Part shown: piece by piece, positions 23,201 through 32,139 of the stretch | How the letters are laid out: each line of letters opens with the position of its first letter | How positions within the stretch are numbered: position 1 is the first letter of the stretch | From: Cyanophora paradoxa | Taxonomy: Eukaryota; Glaucocystophyceae; Cyanophorales; Cyanophoraceae | Direction of reading: 5' to 3' | DNA length: 64,000 bases | Assembly: GCA_004431415.1 (NCBI GenBank) | Contig: QPMI01000414.1 | Location: 113,257-177,256 of the forward strand | Notes under the pieces: generated by a model | The model's database searches: none | What the model was told of the DNA's origin: nothing | What the model saw: the letters and a program-made list of their open reading frames with translations, nothing else | Made by a program: the position numbers and the translations under genes

Positions 23201-26200
23201 CGGGGAGGGCGGCCGGCCGCGCAGGCGCGCTGGGCGCGCGCCGCGGGGCGAAGCGGCAGGCCAGAGTGCGCCGCGCCCTCCGCGCGAGCCCGCTCCGCCC
23301 GATGCTCACACGCGCTGCGCAGGCTCGGACCGCGAGGGCCAGACGGACGACTCGGCGTCGAAGGCGGGGGCGAAGGGGCGGGCGGGCGCCTCTGGCAGCG
23401 AGGGCAGCGGTGCGGACGCGGAGCTCGAGCGGCGGCGAAGCCCGGGGTCGGCGGGCAGCGGCGAGGCGGACGGGGACGGGGACGGCGTCGAGGAGATCGC
23501 GTGGGAGGCGCTGGTGCTCGATCCCGAGGGCACTGAGGGCAAGGGCGGGGCGGCCGGGGGCGCGCTCTCCCGAGCCGAGTCGACGCTCTGCCACGACAAC
23601 CTCGAGAAGCTGCAGGCGCGATCGCGACGCGGCCGCCCCCGCGCCTTCCGGCCCATCGCTTACGCCCCGGGGCGCAGGCGCAGCTGGCGTCGACGTCGGT
23701 CTCCGGATCCTCGGCGGCGAGCGAGGCGGACCGCGTGCTGGGCGTAGCCGCGGGGGCCGGGGGCGTCCACGTCCTCTCGCTCCCCCTGGACCTCGACGCG
23801 CCCTCACCGCCCGCCGCGGCCGCAACCAATGTGCAATCGCCGCCTGCCGCTGTCGCCAGCGACATCCTCGTCGGCGAGGTGGGCGCTATCTAGACGCTCT
23901 TTCTGTGCGGATCTTTTTTACACTTAAGCTTCGGCGCGGCGCGCAGGCGGTGGACTTCGACACGGACGTCTTCGGGCGGACCTTCGCGAGCGCGGGCGCC
24001 GATGCGGGCCCCGCGGCCGGGCTCGACGCGGCGCGCGCCCGGCGGGCCTCCATCGGCGGCTCGCTGCCGCCTGCGCCACCGCCGCCGCCGCCGAAGACGA
24101 CAATGACGACGGCGGCGACCAAGGGCGCGGCAGCGCTGCAGGCCTCGGGATCGGGATCCCGCTCGGAGCGGCGCCGCAACTCGGACTCCGAGCGGCGCGT
24201 CTCGATGCCCCGCCGCCCCCGCATCACCGTGTACGGCTCCGTCGGGGGCGACGGCGATGGCGGCGGCGGCGCCGGCGGCGGGCCCGCCGCCATCCCAGAG
24301 ATCGAGCACGTCCGGAAGGGACACCGCTGGCGCGGCGGCAAGGGGTGCGCTCGAGCTCGAGCTCGACACCGCCGAACGGGCTCGGATGAAGCTGACTCGC
24401 GCTGGCTCGCCCGGCAGGGGCCGCGATGCTGAGGACTCGGACGCGGACGCGAGCGGGCGCGAGGGGCGCGCCGCCGGCCCGAAAAAGAAGCCGGCGCCGG
24501 CTCGCCCCGCGCGGCGCCAGGCCTTCCTCTCGCACGCCTCGGCCGCCCTGCGCAAGTGCACTCCTCCGGCGCCCCGACCCGCCTCCTTCCCCCCGCCTTT
24601 CTGAGCCGCGCCGCAGCTCCTTTATCAGTCGAGTCTTCCCTGACGCGCTGGGCCTCGGGGCTGGCGCCGCCGGCGCGGCCACGGCCACGGCCGCGGCGGA
24701 GGAGGACGAGGAGGGCGCAGGAGCCGACCCGCGGCTCGCCCTCAACACCTCCGCCAACGCCGCCGGCGCCGGCGCGGCCGGTGCCGGGGCGGAGCCGGCG
24801 GGCCGCGCGCCCCCCGCCCCCGCCTCGACCGGGTGGTTCGGGCTGCGGAGGCGGCGCGCCGGGAAGAAGGACGCGGGCGAGCAGAAGGAGGGCGGGAATC
24901 CACCGAAAGAAGGAGGCAAGCCCAAGGCGAAGGGGGAGGCGGGCGGGGAGGAGGAGAACGCGACGGCGCGTTTGCTGCGGGCCCTCCAGACGAAGTACCT
25001 CCTCGCCTTCTTCCTCATCGCCGGCATCTCCGCCGCCAACTTCGGTCCGCCCGTCCTCCCCGCCCCGCCCCGCGCCGCTCGCCCCGCCCCGAGCCGCTCT
25101 CTTACGCCGGCGCGCGCCCCTGCAGGGCTCTGCTACACGTTCATCGACCGGGGCTCGAGCTACGGGACGGAGATCACGTGGAGCGCCAAGGAGCGTGCCC
25201 TCGTCCGCGGTCCGCCCCGCCCCCTCCCTTCAGCTTAAGCTTTCAGCCGGGCACATTCTAGACCCGGAATTTAAGCGTAGAGCTGGTTTCCTTTGATTTC
25301 GAATTCCGTTCTGATCCGATCCGATCCGATCGGCGCAGAGCTGGTGTTCTACGCGAACGAGCTCATGCACGGGGACGGCGTCGCGGGCGGGCGGAGCCCC
25401 GTCCTCGCCCTCTTCGCCGCCCGCCTCGAGGAGCTCCGCGCCGTCGAGTACGGGTGCACCGAAAGCAGCGCAGAGCGGAGCAGGGCAGGGCAGGGCTCGC
25501 AATTGCTGGGCCGCGTGCTTCGCTTTTACCTGCATCAAGGCTTTGCTGACGGCTCCGGCCCGCGCCAGGCTCCGCTTCGGGAACGCGAGCATGGGCCTCC
25601 CCGGGGACAGCACGCGCTACCCCGCCCGCTCCCGCATCCTCTACCGTCCGCCCGCCCGCCCGCCAGCCCCGCGACGGCCCTCTCGCTTTTCCTAGAGTTC
25701 GACGCGCCGCCGCAGAGGCGCCCTGCGTGTGGGACTCGGCGACGGGCGTCTCGCGGGAGGGCTGCACCCCCGCCGAGATCAGCGAGGGCGCATACGTGCG
25801 CCCCGCCCTCCCGCCGCCGCCGACGACGACAGCCCTTTGACGTCCGGCGCCCCTCGCAGTACGACTTCGGCGTGACGACTATCCTGCAGGCGCGCGCGGG
25901 CAGATCTAGAGCCGAGCCTGCTTCTCCATCCCCCGCCTCCGCTGACCTGCCTCCCCGCCCCGCCCCGCGCCTCGCGCCGGCGCAGTTCTTCATGGAGAAG
26001 TGCCAGGACGTCTACGAGGAGTTCCGATGCAGCGTCGAGGCGCGCGCCCCGCCCGCTTAGTAGTTTACTTTAGTTGTTTTAATTCGTTGAGGCGCGCGCC
26101 CCGCCCCTCGTTGGTTTAATTTATTTTAGGAGCGCGCCCCGCCCCCCGTCGATCTCTCTCGGCCGCCGACTCTCTCCACCGCAGGACTGCGGGAGGGCGC

Positions 26201-26844
26201 CGGCGGGGGGCGCCTTCTCCACGACGGACGTGAGCCCCGAGGCCTTCGACGCGTCGCGGCGCGTGGACCCCGCCCGCATCGCGGCGCGCACCAAGGTCCT
26301 AGACGAGCTCATCAACAGCGTGCGCCCCCGCGCGCCGCCCCTGCCCGGCCCGGCCCGCTCGAACTCGCACACAATTAATTTCGCAATATCGCCGGGCAGC
26401 GGCTGGACTCGTCGCTGGTGAGCGAGCTCGACGCCTTCGTCGACGAGGCCCTCTCCAGCAACGCCGTGCGCCGCGCCCTCTCGCATTGTGCTAGAGGAGC
26501 CGAAAAGAGACCTAGGAATCGAAGAAAGCTTCGATCGAAAATGAAATAACGAATCTTCTATCATAAAAAACCTAATTCAGCTCTAGATGTAGTGTGCGAG
26601 ATCCGAGTCGAGCTTAATTTGAACTCGCGCGCAGCTGGTGGGGGCGGTGGAGGCCTCGGTGCTCGCCTTCGTCGTCGCCTTCCTCGCGCTCCTCTACCTC
26701 CTCCTCTTCCGCCCGATGGTCCGCCGCCTGCGCGCCGAGAGCGGCCGCGTGGCGCACCTGCTTGAGCTCGTCCCCGCCGACGTCGTCCGCGCCGTGCCCT
26801 ACCTCCACCAGTACTACACCAACGCCGCCGACCTCGCCCCTTAG
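17209..26844 (+). CDS. Tmc-like (tiny macrocysts TmcB/TmcC family) multi-pass membrane protein
   Basis: A very large gene of roughly 35 exons. TmcB-type proteins of algae and protists have N-terminal membrane spans, a TPR-like cytoplasmic block, then spans separated by large loops. Here exons give RVLSYGFFSLLDWIQ (17,344), LGLAVAIGDSWIPEIRDALV, then spans FYVSYWVTALAVAGALGLSL and PHLVVSVTLLALFVPYACG, MLALVNVDTSPRSPGLEARP, and a hydrophobic exon 19,036-19,400. The repeat block contains LDEAARIFAQGMRQFPDSSF, LCYAQFVIAYRGDVPAGLLE, EYEQANRSATLGEGHMNFVQ, VLEFKKLYGEAQTHHS, IGLLRRFWKKLAKMSQLSAA, NSKALLRSYGAFLADIANQA. Later spans: LYYGIVLGLLAVVAISVVTY, KLGALVGVLVGLLAFLALGV, LLAFFLIAGISAANF and the last one ending in VPYLHQYYTNAADLAP, stop 26,842-26,844. 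Large acidic, Ser- and Pro-rich loops lie at 23,080-24,320. A possible exon 1 begins MAEKANASTSRRPPKRRA at 17,209; its phase with exon 2 is not proven. Family call rests on motif memory. Confidence 0.7.
17799..17875 (-). other. tRNA-like relic (A-box plus B-box) inside a Tmc-gene intron
   Basis: On the minus strand the intron between about 17,393 and 17,906 contains an exact A-box (TAGTCGAGCGG, 17,857-17,867) and an exact B-box (GGTTCGAATCC, 17,813-17,823), with 33 nt between them. That is the layout of an internal Pol III promoter. However, the anticodon stem does not pair and the 5' flank does not complement the 3' acceptor half, so this is not a functional tRNA. A decayed tRNA gene or the head of a tRNA-derived SINE fits better. 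Confidence 0.45.
18335..18460. repeat. Intronic minisatellite, unit CTGAGCCTTGAGCGTTT
   Basis: About seven degenerate copies of a unit near 17-20 bp fill this Tmc-gene intron. The C/T-rich words GAGCCTTGAGCGTTT and GGTCTTAAGCGTTTG alternate. Confidence 0.7.
19694..19771. repeat. Perfect 39-bp tandem duplication in a Tmc-gene intron
   Basis: Two identical 39-bp units (19,694-19,732 and 19,733-19,771) each contain the palindromic word GACTTCTCATGAAGTC. They sit beside a second direct repeat, a roughly 24-bp word beginning GCCGGCTCCGGACTCCAGTC near 19,787 and again near 19,881. The absence of substitutions suggests a recent origin. Confidence 0.85.
26036..26150. repeat. Intronic triplicate of GAGGCGCGCGCCCCGCCC
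   Basis: Three imperfect copies, starting near 26,036, 26,091 and 26,130, alternate with T-rich sequence inside a Tmc-gene intron. Confidence 0.6.
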
Positions 26845-28470
26845 AAGCCGCCATGTGATCTTTTCCGCCATGTGTAAAGCTATTACCAGCTAGGTTCTAT
26901 ATCGCGGCAGCTTCTAATATTACGTCTTTGTATATTCCAGACATTATGATCGGGTCCAGCACCGGCGCCTACTAGTCTACAGCTTTGTTTTTTTTGGAAA
27001 AGCCCCGAGGGCATATCAGTATATTAGTTAGGCCAGCCCCGCGTATATCCCCGCTGGGGGGCCACAAAGGACGGACTGTGGACATGCTAAGGATGCTGTG
27101 GAGCCTAAGAGCGAGTACTACAGTAGCTACAAGTAGGTGCGGGCCTCGAAGGTACGGATGCGGGTGGGTGGATATGGAGGGGGGAGGTGGGTGCGGTCGT
27201 GAGGTTGCAGTGCTGAGGGGGGGGGCGGGGGTGGGGGGTAGTAGTAGAGCGGGTGTAGGGAGGGGTGGACCTGAAAGGGGAAAGGGAGAGAGAGAGAGAG
27301 AGAAAGAAAGAGAGAGGAGGGAGCAAGGCTGCGAAGAGAGAAAGAAGGCAGGGAGCGGAGCTGAAAGAGTACGCTAGCTGAAAGGGTCTACTGGGTGGTG
27401 TCGGCGTCTGCACCGGCAGCGTCTGCGCCGCCGGCCTCATCCTCATCACCGGCCTCGTCCGCGCCGGTGGCTGCGCCGCCGCCAGCTTCGTCCTCGCCGG
27501 CAGCCTCGGGATCGTAGGCGTTGTCTGCGGCTCCGGCCGTGGGGCCGGGGGCCGCGGGGGCGAGGCGTCGGCGGGCGGACACGGGGGGTGTGAGGAAGCG
27601 GACATGGGGGGGCGTCAGGAAGCGGCGTGGGCGGCAGGGTGCGTGGCGGCGGCGGCGGCGGCGGCAGGGCGCGCGGCGGCGGCGGGGGGGGGGGGGGGGG
27701 GGGCGTGAGGGCGTCACGTACCCTGCCCCTGGGTCGCCGGGGGGGTGGGGGGGGTGGGGGGGGGGAGCTTGTGGAGGCGGGCTCGCCGAGGCGGCCGCGC
27801 CAGGCGGAGAAGCCTGTGACCACCTACTCGAGGCGGCCGTCGTCAAGCTCGCCGAGGCGGCCGCGCCAGGCGGAGAAGCCTGTGACCAGCTACTCGAGGC
27901 GGCTACTAGTCTACAGCTATATAATGTCGCTTTCGTTGGTGGACTTCGTGTTCTATCATGAATATTAATCAAAAACAATCTGCTCGGATAGGTCCGGCCA
28001 GGCAGGAAGGGGGTTGCCCCCCTCCGGAGTTCCCACGCGCCGCTGTTTCTAGCGGCTCGGCCGGACCCTATATCATGAATATTAATCGAGATAGCCGATC
28101 GATAAGTCTTCGCCGGCTTATTATCAACAAGAACCCTAGGCCTATTAATAGTATTCATCGAAAGCCGCTGACTAGATGACTACTAGGCTAGATTCAGCCG
28201 GTGATCCCGCGTACGGTTCATGATCAACGGTTATTAGTCGGATAATGCCATGATGGTCACGCGTACGTACACGACTCGGCGAGGATGCATGTGGGGAGCA
28301 AAGCAAAACGAGACTTCAGCTGCATGAGAGAAAATTCAAGCTCGAGGGATCATCAGATCGAATTCAGGGGGAAAAGCGATCTGAAATTCAAAATTTAGAG
28401 AAAGATCTGGCTAGAGTACTATCTAGCTAGTCGACGGGAGTCGGGAGGACTAGGACGCCGGCCGAGCGCC
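26845..28470. other. Intergenic low-complexity region with direct repeats
   Basis: Contains G-rich and GA-rich tracts (27,170-27,330, 27,600-27,760). A minus-strand Pro-rich frame (27,388-28,158) ends in an acidic tail AAGEDEAGGGAATGADEAGD, but its upstream part is made of repeats, so I do not call it a gene. CTAGTCTACAGCT occurs at about 26,973 and 27,906. TATCATGAATATTAATC occurs at about 27,954 and 28,072, flanking a 100-bp segment. Confidence 0.5.
27781..27903. repeat. 66-bp period direct repeat, two copies
   Basis: Units at 27,781-27,837 and 27,847-27,903 are almost identical (GCTCGCCGAGGCGGCCGCGC onward), differing at one base in the CACCTACTCG/CAGCTACTCG segment. Confidence 0.85.
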
Positions 28471-29663
28471 ATGGCGGCGTCGGCTTTCGCGGCTTTTGCT
28501 GCACCTGTGGCGAACTGCAGCATCCGCCCTTCGGTTTCTGGCGGCGTCGTGCATCAGCTGCAGCATGCGCATGCACCGATTGCAATTGCGATCTCGGCCG
28601 CTCCTCATCAGCCGCTCAATTTGCTCCGTGGGCCCACAAAGCGTGAAATTATCGACGCTCGTGGCGTCGCCCGCTCTAGATCCAGGTGAGCGCGAAACTC
28701 GTACTCGATCGCGGGTTTCCTCGATCGGTCTGTCGCCCCAATTGCAAGCTCACGCGCAGTCCCTTCGCAGATCTCGCGATTGTAAGCGTACTTGGCACAT
28801 CAGCGTGCAGTCCTGGGGAGCGGCGCCACGTGCAAAGCTCTTTTCGCGGCCTAATCGCGAAAATCGCGATGACGACGTCGACGTCGACGCGGGCGGCGGC
28901 TATTTTGAAGGCTCGGGACAGCAGCTTCAGCCACAACCGAATTCGAAGTCGATCGCGAAGGCCGCGAGACAGCTGCAGGCGGACATTATCAGCAGCGCCA
29001 GCAAAGTCTACACCCCCGAGTATCTGATCGCGCTCGCCGCCCCGGTTCTCGTCGTCGCGAGCCTCCCGAAGATGCCGTGCACGTGCATGTGGCCATGGGG
29101 ATCGTGCGCCGTCGCCGTGGCGCTTTCGTTCGGCAGTCTCGCGCAATGGTACTTGGAGTTGCGCGTCCTCAAAGCTGGTTGGAAGTCGCTGAGTGCCGAC
29201 TTCAAAGCTTTTGAGTGCGTACGCGTACTAATATTGCACGTGCACGCTCATGATATCGGCCATCACATCTGTTTTTGTTCCATCGACCTGCATTGAATAT
29301 TAATTGAATATGCGACATTTTGCAATTGCTAAGTAATGCGAGCGCAGGTCTCAACTCCACGAGTGGGAGGCCGAAGGGGGCTTGATCAACAGGCAGATTG
29401 AAGGACTCTCCGAGACCTACGAGGTGCGAAGCGCGTATATAAATGTCGACCCACCCGGCCCGGCCCGCGGCGCGCGCGGCCCACGATCCCTACAGTGGGC
29501 GATTCGGGAGGAGAGCGCTCTAGATCTGCGACTGAGCCATGCGCTGGGCGGGATCGGCCAGGGCGAGCTCCGCTTCCGCCTCTCGCGCCTCGCCGCGCTC
29601 AGCGATGAGCTGAACGGCGAGGGTCTCATCATCCAAACCGCCGCGAAGCACGTGCGCCGATAG
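28471..29663 (+). CDS. Putative organelle-targeted membrane protein, unknown
   Basis: Four exons fit in phase: 28,471-28,685, 28,771-29,214, 29,348-29,423 and 29,496-29,663 (stop TAG). The N-terminus MAASAFAAFAAPVANCSIRP is Ala/Ser-rich without acidic residues, as in plastid or mitochondrial transit peptides. Exon 2 has a soluble acidic stretch (NRENRDDDVDVDAGGG) and two hydrophobic segments, YLIALAAPVLVVASLP and SCAVAVALSFGSLAQWYLEL. Exon 3 gives LHEWEAEGGLINRQIEGLSE and exon 4 LRLSHALGGIGQGELRFRLS and EGLIIQTAAKHVRR. It is the last host gene before the viral element, whose terminus lies only 97 bp past the stop codon. No family recognised. Confidence 0.6.
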
Positions 29664-29760
29664 CTGGGCCCGCCGCGTCGCGATCGATTTCCGATCATGA
29701 TTATTTATACCTGCGCCTCAGGGCCTAATCGATTTTTGTTTCTTTGCAGTGTACCTCGCG

Positions 29761-29855
29761 ACACATATTGAAAAACGAATTTAAATCCCTCGTTCATCTC
29801 GATCGCTTCGCGATCTCGATTCACTCTGGATTTAAATTCGTTTTTCAATATGTGT
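29761..29855. repeat. Terminal palindrome, left end
   Basis: A perfect 28-bp inverted repeat (29,761-29,788 with 29,828-29,855) encloses a 39-nt loop. The loop holds a second small stem, GATCGC-TTC-GCGATC. A terminus that can fold on itself may act as an end-recognition or replication signal. Confidence 0.9.
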
Positions 29856-30182
29856 TAATTTAACTACTAAAATACATATTTATCGATTAATTTCTTTAAC
29901 TTTTTATGCAAACTTTGTATAAATTAATGCAAACTTTGTATTAAAAAATGATAAACGCGTTTAATTTAATGCATATTCACGATTGATTCGATCGATATTA
30001 TATCGATATATTATGTTCTTTGTCGATTACATATATAACTTCGATTGATTAACATTAAACTACTTAAAGAACGATATAATCGCGATTAATTCGCATAAAT
30101 TCGCATAAATTCGCATAAACTCGATATATCTCTCTGGTATTGAAGTAGACCACCGCCCATTCTGTATCGAAAAACGCAAAAA

Positions 30183-30650
30183 GTGTCACAGAGTTGCATC
30201 ATGTCCAATTAAACAATCGATGGAATTGCGGATTTACATTTTTGCACCGAAAAAGTGTCACAGAGTTGCATTATGTCCAATTAAACAATCGATCAGATTG
30301 CGGGATTTTCTATTGGAATATATCGGAACTGCATCACGTCCAATTAAACAATCGATGGAATTGCGGATTTACATTTTTGCACCGAAAAAGTGTCACAGAG
30401 TTGCATCATGTCCAATTAAACAATCGATGGAATTGCGGATTTACATTTTTGCACCGAAAAAGTGTCACAGAGTTGCATTATGTCCAATTAAACAATCGAT
30501 CAGATTGCGGGATTTTCTATTGGAATATATCGGAACTGCATCACGTCCAATTAAACAATCGATGGAATTGCGGATTTACATTTTTGCACCGAAAAAGTGT
30601 CACAGAGTTGCATGGTCTCCAATTGAACAATCGATTAGATTGCATATGTT
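30183..30650. repeat. Tandem array in left ITR, seven units
   Basis: Seven copies of a core TGTCCAATTAAACAATCGAT, spaced 62-73 bp, alternate between two unit types: one followed by GGAATTGCGGATTTACATTT, the other by CAGATTGCGGGATTTTCTAT. The array starts and ends with GTGTCACAGAGTTGCAT. Two plus-strand frames stay open through it, but only because most units are divisible by three or compensate. No gene is called. Confidence 0.9.
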
Positions 30651-30754
30651 CTATAAAACAGAATAATTGAGATCAAGTGTGACAGGTAGTATTCAAATGA
30701 TATTCAGTAAGAGATAGTTTTGTTTTTGAGAAAGTCAGTAAGAGGGGTGGAATG

Positions 30755-30860
30755 TCTGTGACGCCTGTGACGGCTGTGACGCCTGTTTTCAGAAGTCTGT
30801 CATTTTTGAAAATTTTAAAAAGTTTGAAAGTAGGTGTCACAGGCGTCACAGGCGTCACAC
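30755..30860. repeat. GTGACGCCT-type hairpin 1, left ITR
   Basis: Repeated nonamers (GTGACGCCT, GTGACGGCT) face their complements (AGGCGTCAC, AGGTGTCAC) across an A/T-rich spacer of about 50 nt containing AAAATTTTAAAAAGTTTGAA. It can form a stem of roughly 28 bp. A copy is in the right ITR at 55,781-55,886. Confidence 0.85.
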
Positions 30861-31046
30861 TCAATTAAATTAGGTGTCACAGCGAAATTGCAGACCATTT
30901 CCAGTAAGACAACTTCGCATTTTCGGAAAGGTGGATTAATGGATAGTGTTTTGTAGGTGTCAGAGGTGTCACAAGACGGATTTCAGTAAGACAAGAATAT
31001 ATTTTTGAATATCTCAGTAAGAGAAAGAGATTCCATTTTTAATTGG

Positions 31047-31193
31047 GTGTGACGCCTGTGACGGCTGTGACGGCTGTTTTAAGAAGTCTGTCATTTTTGA
31101 AAATTTTAAAAAGTTTGAAAGTAGGCGTCACAGGCGTCACAGGCGTCACAGTCAATTAAAGAGGCGTCACAGTCAATTAAATAGGTGTCACAC
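31047..31193. repeat. GTGACGCCT-type hairpin 2, left ITR
   Basis: Second copy of the nonamer hairpin with the same spacer, followed by two extra half-sites (GAGGCGTCACAG, TAGGTGTCACAC). Mirror copy at about 55,450-55,595. TCAGTAAGA words punctuate this whole part of the ITR (near 30,703, 30,735, 30,902, 30,982, 31,013 and 31,211). Confidence 0.85.
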
Positions 31194-31251
31194 CCGATTA
31201 TCTGACCATTTTCAGTAAGACCATCTGAAATTCTGAATTTCTCAGTGTCAA

Positions 31252-31653
31252 CTAACTCGGAAATCGCAATACTCTATGTTTCTCCGATTTCTCCAACCCT
31301 GAAAACACACCTGTTATTCTCTCATCTATCTCATGAGATACTCTCGTGGTTTTTCTTTCTGCTTCTAATCCACAACTGAATATATCAATCGCCAACATAC
31401 CTTCATTTGAGTAACAATGAGCAGTGCAATGACTCTCATCCAGCAGAAGAACCATTGCAAAACCAGGAGGAGAAATACCACCATCGAAAATCTCGCAATG
31501 CTTGTGAACTACTCGAATACCTTGCTCTTGAACAATAGTTTGTAAGAACTGCATTAACCACCGGGTTGTTGTCTCCAAGTTTTCCACTCCTACTGCTAAT
31601 TGGGTTCTGAATTTGTAATCCAGCATCACATGGAAACCTCGATGAGTATTCAT
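31252..31653 (-). CDS. speD: S-adenosylmethionine decarboxylase-like protein (short SpeD type)
   Basis: AdoMet decarboxylase supplies the aminopropyl donor for spermidine synthesis and is a self-cleaving pyruvoyl enzyme. The 133-residue ORF has the length of the bacterial/archaeal short form. RGFHVMLDYKF near the N-terminus corresponds to the GxH strand of the family. The core reads LLDESHCTAHCYSNEGMLAI followed by DIFSCG. By alignment to the family it keeps the Glu-Ser self-cleavage site (ESH), the catalytic His five residues after the Ser, and the Cys of the FxCG motif. The variable position before ESH is Asp rather than Ser. Homologous genes are known auxiliary metabolic genes in T4-like cyanophages. 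The last 96 nt or so lie in the left ITR. Activity is inferred; the C-terminal tail after the FSCG motif is unlike the usual one. Confidence 0.75.
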   Translation of the reverse strand: MNTHRGFHVMLDYKFRTQLAVGVENLETTTRWLMQFLQTIVQEQGIRVVHKHCEIFDGGISPPGFAMVLLLDESHCTAHCYSNEGMLAIDIFSCGLEAERKTTRVSHEIDERITGVFSGLEKSEKHRVLRFPS

Positions 31654-31693
31654 TTATGAATAATTTAGAAAAATTAAAAACGCGATTGGTAGA

Positions 31694-31843
31694 ATGCGAA
31701 CCATCTTAGCAAGAGTGCTACCATATGAGTTGGTGGATATCATTCTGTTGCACTACCACAAGACCTGTCCCAACTGTTTTGATACATGCATAATCACAAA
31801 GGGAAAATGGGGCAAGATCCTCATCTCTCTCTCAAAGATCTAA
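31694..31843 (+). CDS. Small Cys-containing protein with F-box-like start
   Basis: A 49-codon ORF, ATG at 31,694, reads MRTILARVLPYELVDIILLH then YHKTCPNCFDTCIITKGKW. The LPxELxxxI start resembles the first helix of F-box or other virus-type LP motifs, and CPNCFDTC could bind zinc. Its last bases overlap the 3' end of the convergent zinc-ribbon ORF. Short, so uncertain. Confidence 0.4.
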   Translation: MRTILARVLPYELVDIILLHYHKTCPNCFDTCIITKGKWGKILISLSKI

Positions 31844-32112
31844 TCAAAGTACAGTACCACTGGTTTATCATCTATAACAATTCCTGATGTCGTCTTTTTT
31901 CTATATGCATGAGAGGATTTCTTGTTGCATTCTCTGCATCCACTTCCCCTTACATGATTAAATGGGTAGGTTTGCAGGATCTTGTTGCATTTAAGGCATC
32001 TAACAGAGACCTTCTCTTGTGCTTTCTTATACACTGTCTCACTATAATCGAATTTAGCATCACCATGAACCATCATTGCAGATTCTATGAATTTCTTTGT
32101 TTTATCATCCAT
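31840..32112 (-). CDS. Zinc-ribbon protein of the DUF723 / homing-endonuclease-associated type
   Basis: The 90-residue protein follows the pattern seen in many phage and giant-virus nuclease accessory domains. It has a FIESAMMVHGDAKFDYSETV head, then KVSVRCLKCNKILQTYPFNH and a GSGCRECNKK tail, so four Cys in two CxxC pairs plus the HGD and FDYS signatures. In larger proteins this module sits beside HNH or GIY-YIG nuclease domains, but none is present here. It may be the remains of one or a stand-alone DNA-binding protein. A TATATATAGAGAGAGG stretch just upstream (about 32,114-32,130) could be its promoter. Confidence 0.6.
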   Translation of the reverse strand: MDDKTKKFIESAMMVHGDAKFDYSETVYKKAQEKVSVRCLKCNKILQTYPFNHVRGSGCRECNKKSSHAYRKKTTSGIVIDDKPVVLYFD

Positions 32113-32139
32113 CCCTCTCTCTATATATACCTGAGATTT

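Larger units (their letters stand above)
29761..31347 (+). repeat. Left inverted terminal repeat (about 1.59 kb)
   Basis: Matches the reverse complement of 55,294-56,671. Homology starts at the terminal word ACACATATTG and ends at ACGAGAG inside the 3' end of the AdoMet decarboxylase-like gene. The two ITRs differ by scattered substitutions and by repeat copy number, which makes this copy about 210 bp longer. Confidence 0.93.

Noticed and set aside
27388-28158. 256-residue minus-strand Pro/Ala-rich ORF
   Set aside because: Much of it is duplicated DNA and homopolymer. Only the acidic tail looks protein-like; not enough for a gene.
29735-29760. Splice acceptor (TTTCTTTGCAG) suggesting that the virus interrupts a host exon
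   Set aside because: The upstream gene already ends cleanly at 29,663 after four in-phase exons, so the acceptor-like string is probably incidental.
30183-30650. CRISPR-like array
   Set aside because: Repeats and spacers are themselves repeated in two alternating types. The context is a eukaryotic viral ITR without cas genes.
30194-30670. 158- and 148-residue plus-strand ORFs in the left ITR
   Set aside because: Both run through the tandem array in two different frames with the same repeated words. They are open by unit arithmetic, lack a counterpart of equal length in the right ITR, and have no non-repeat sequence.
30673-30864. 63-residue ORF present in both ITRs (also 55,777-55,968)
   Set aside because: Its start is the GTGACGCCT repeat read as VTPVTP, and the body is the hairpin spacer. 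The conservation is explained by the ITR itself.
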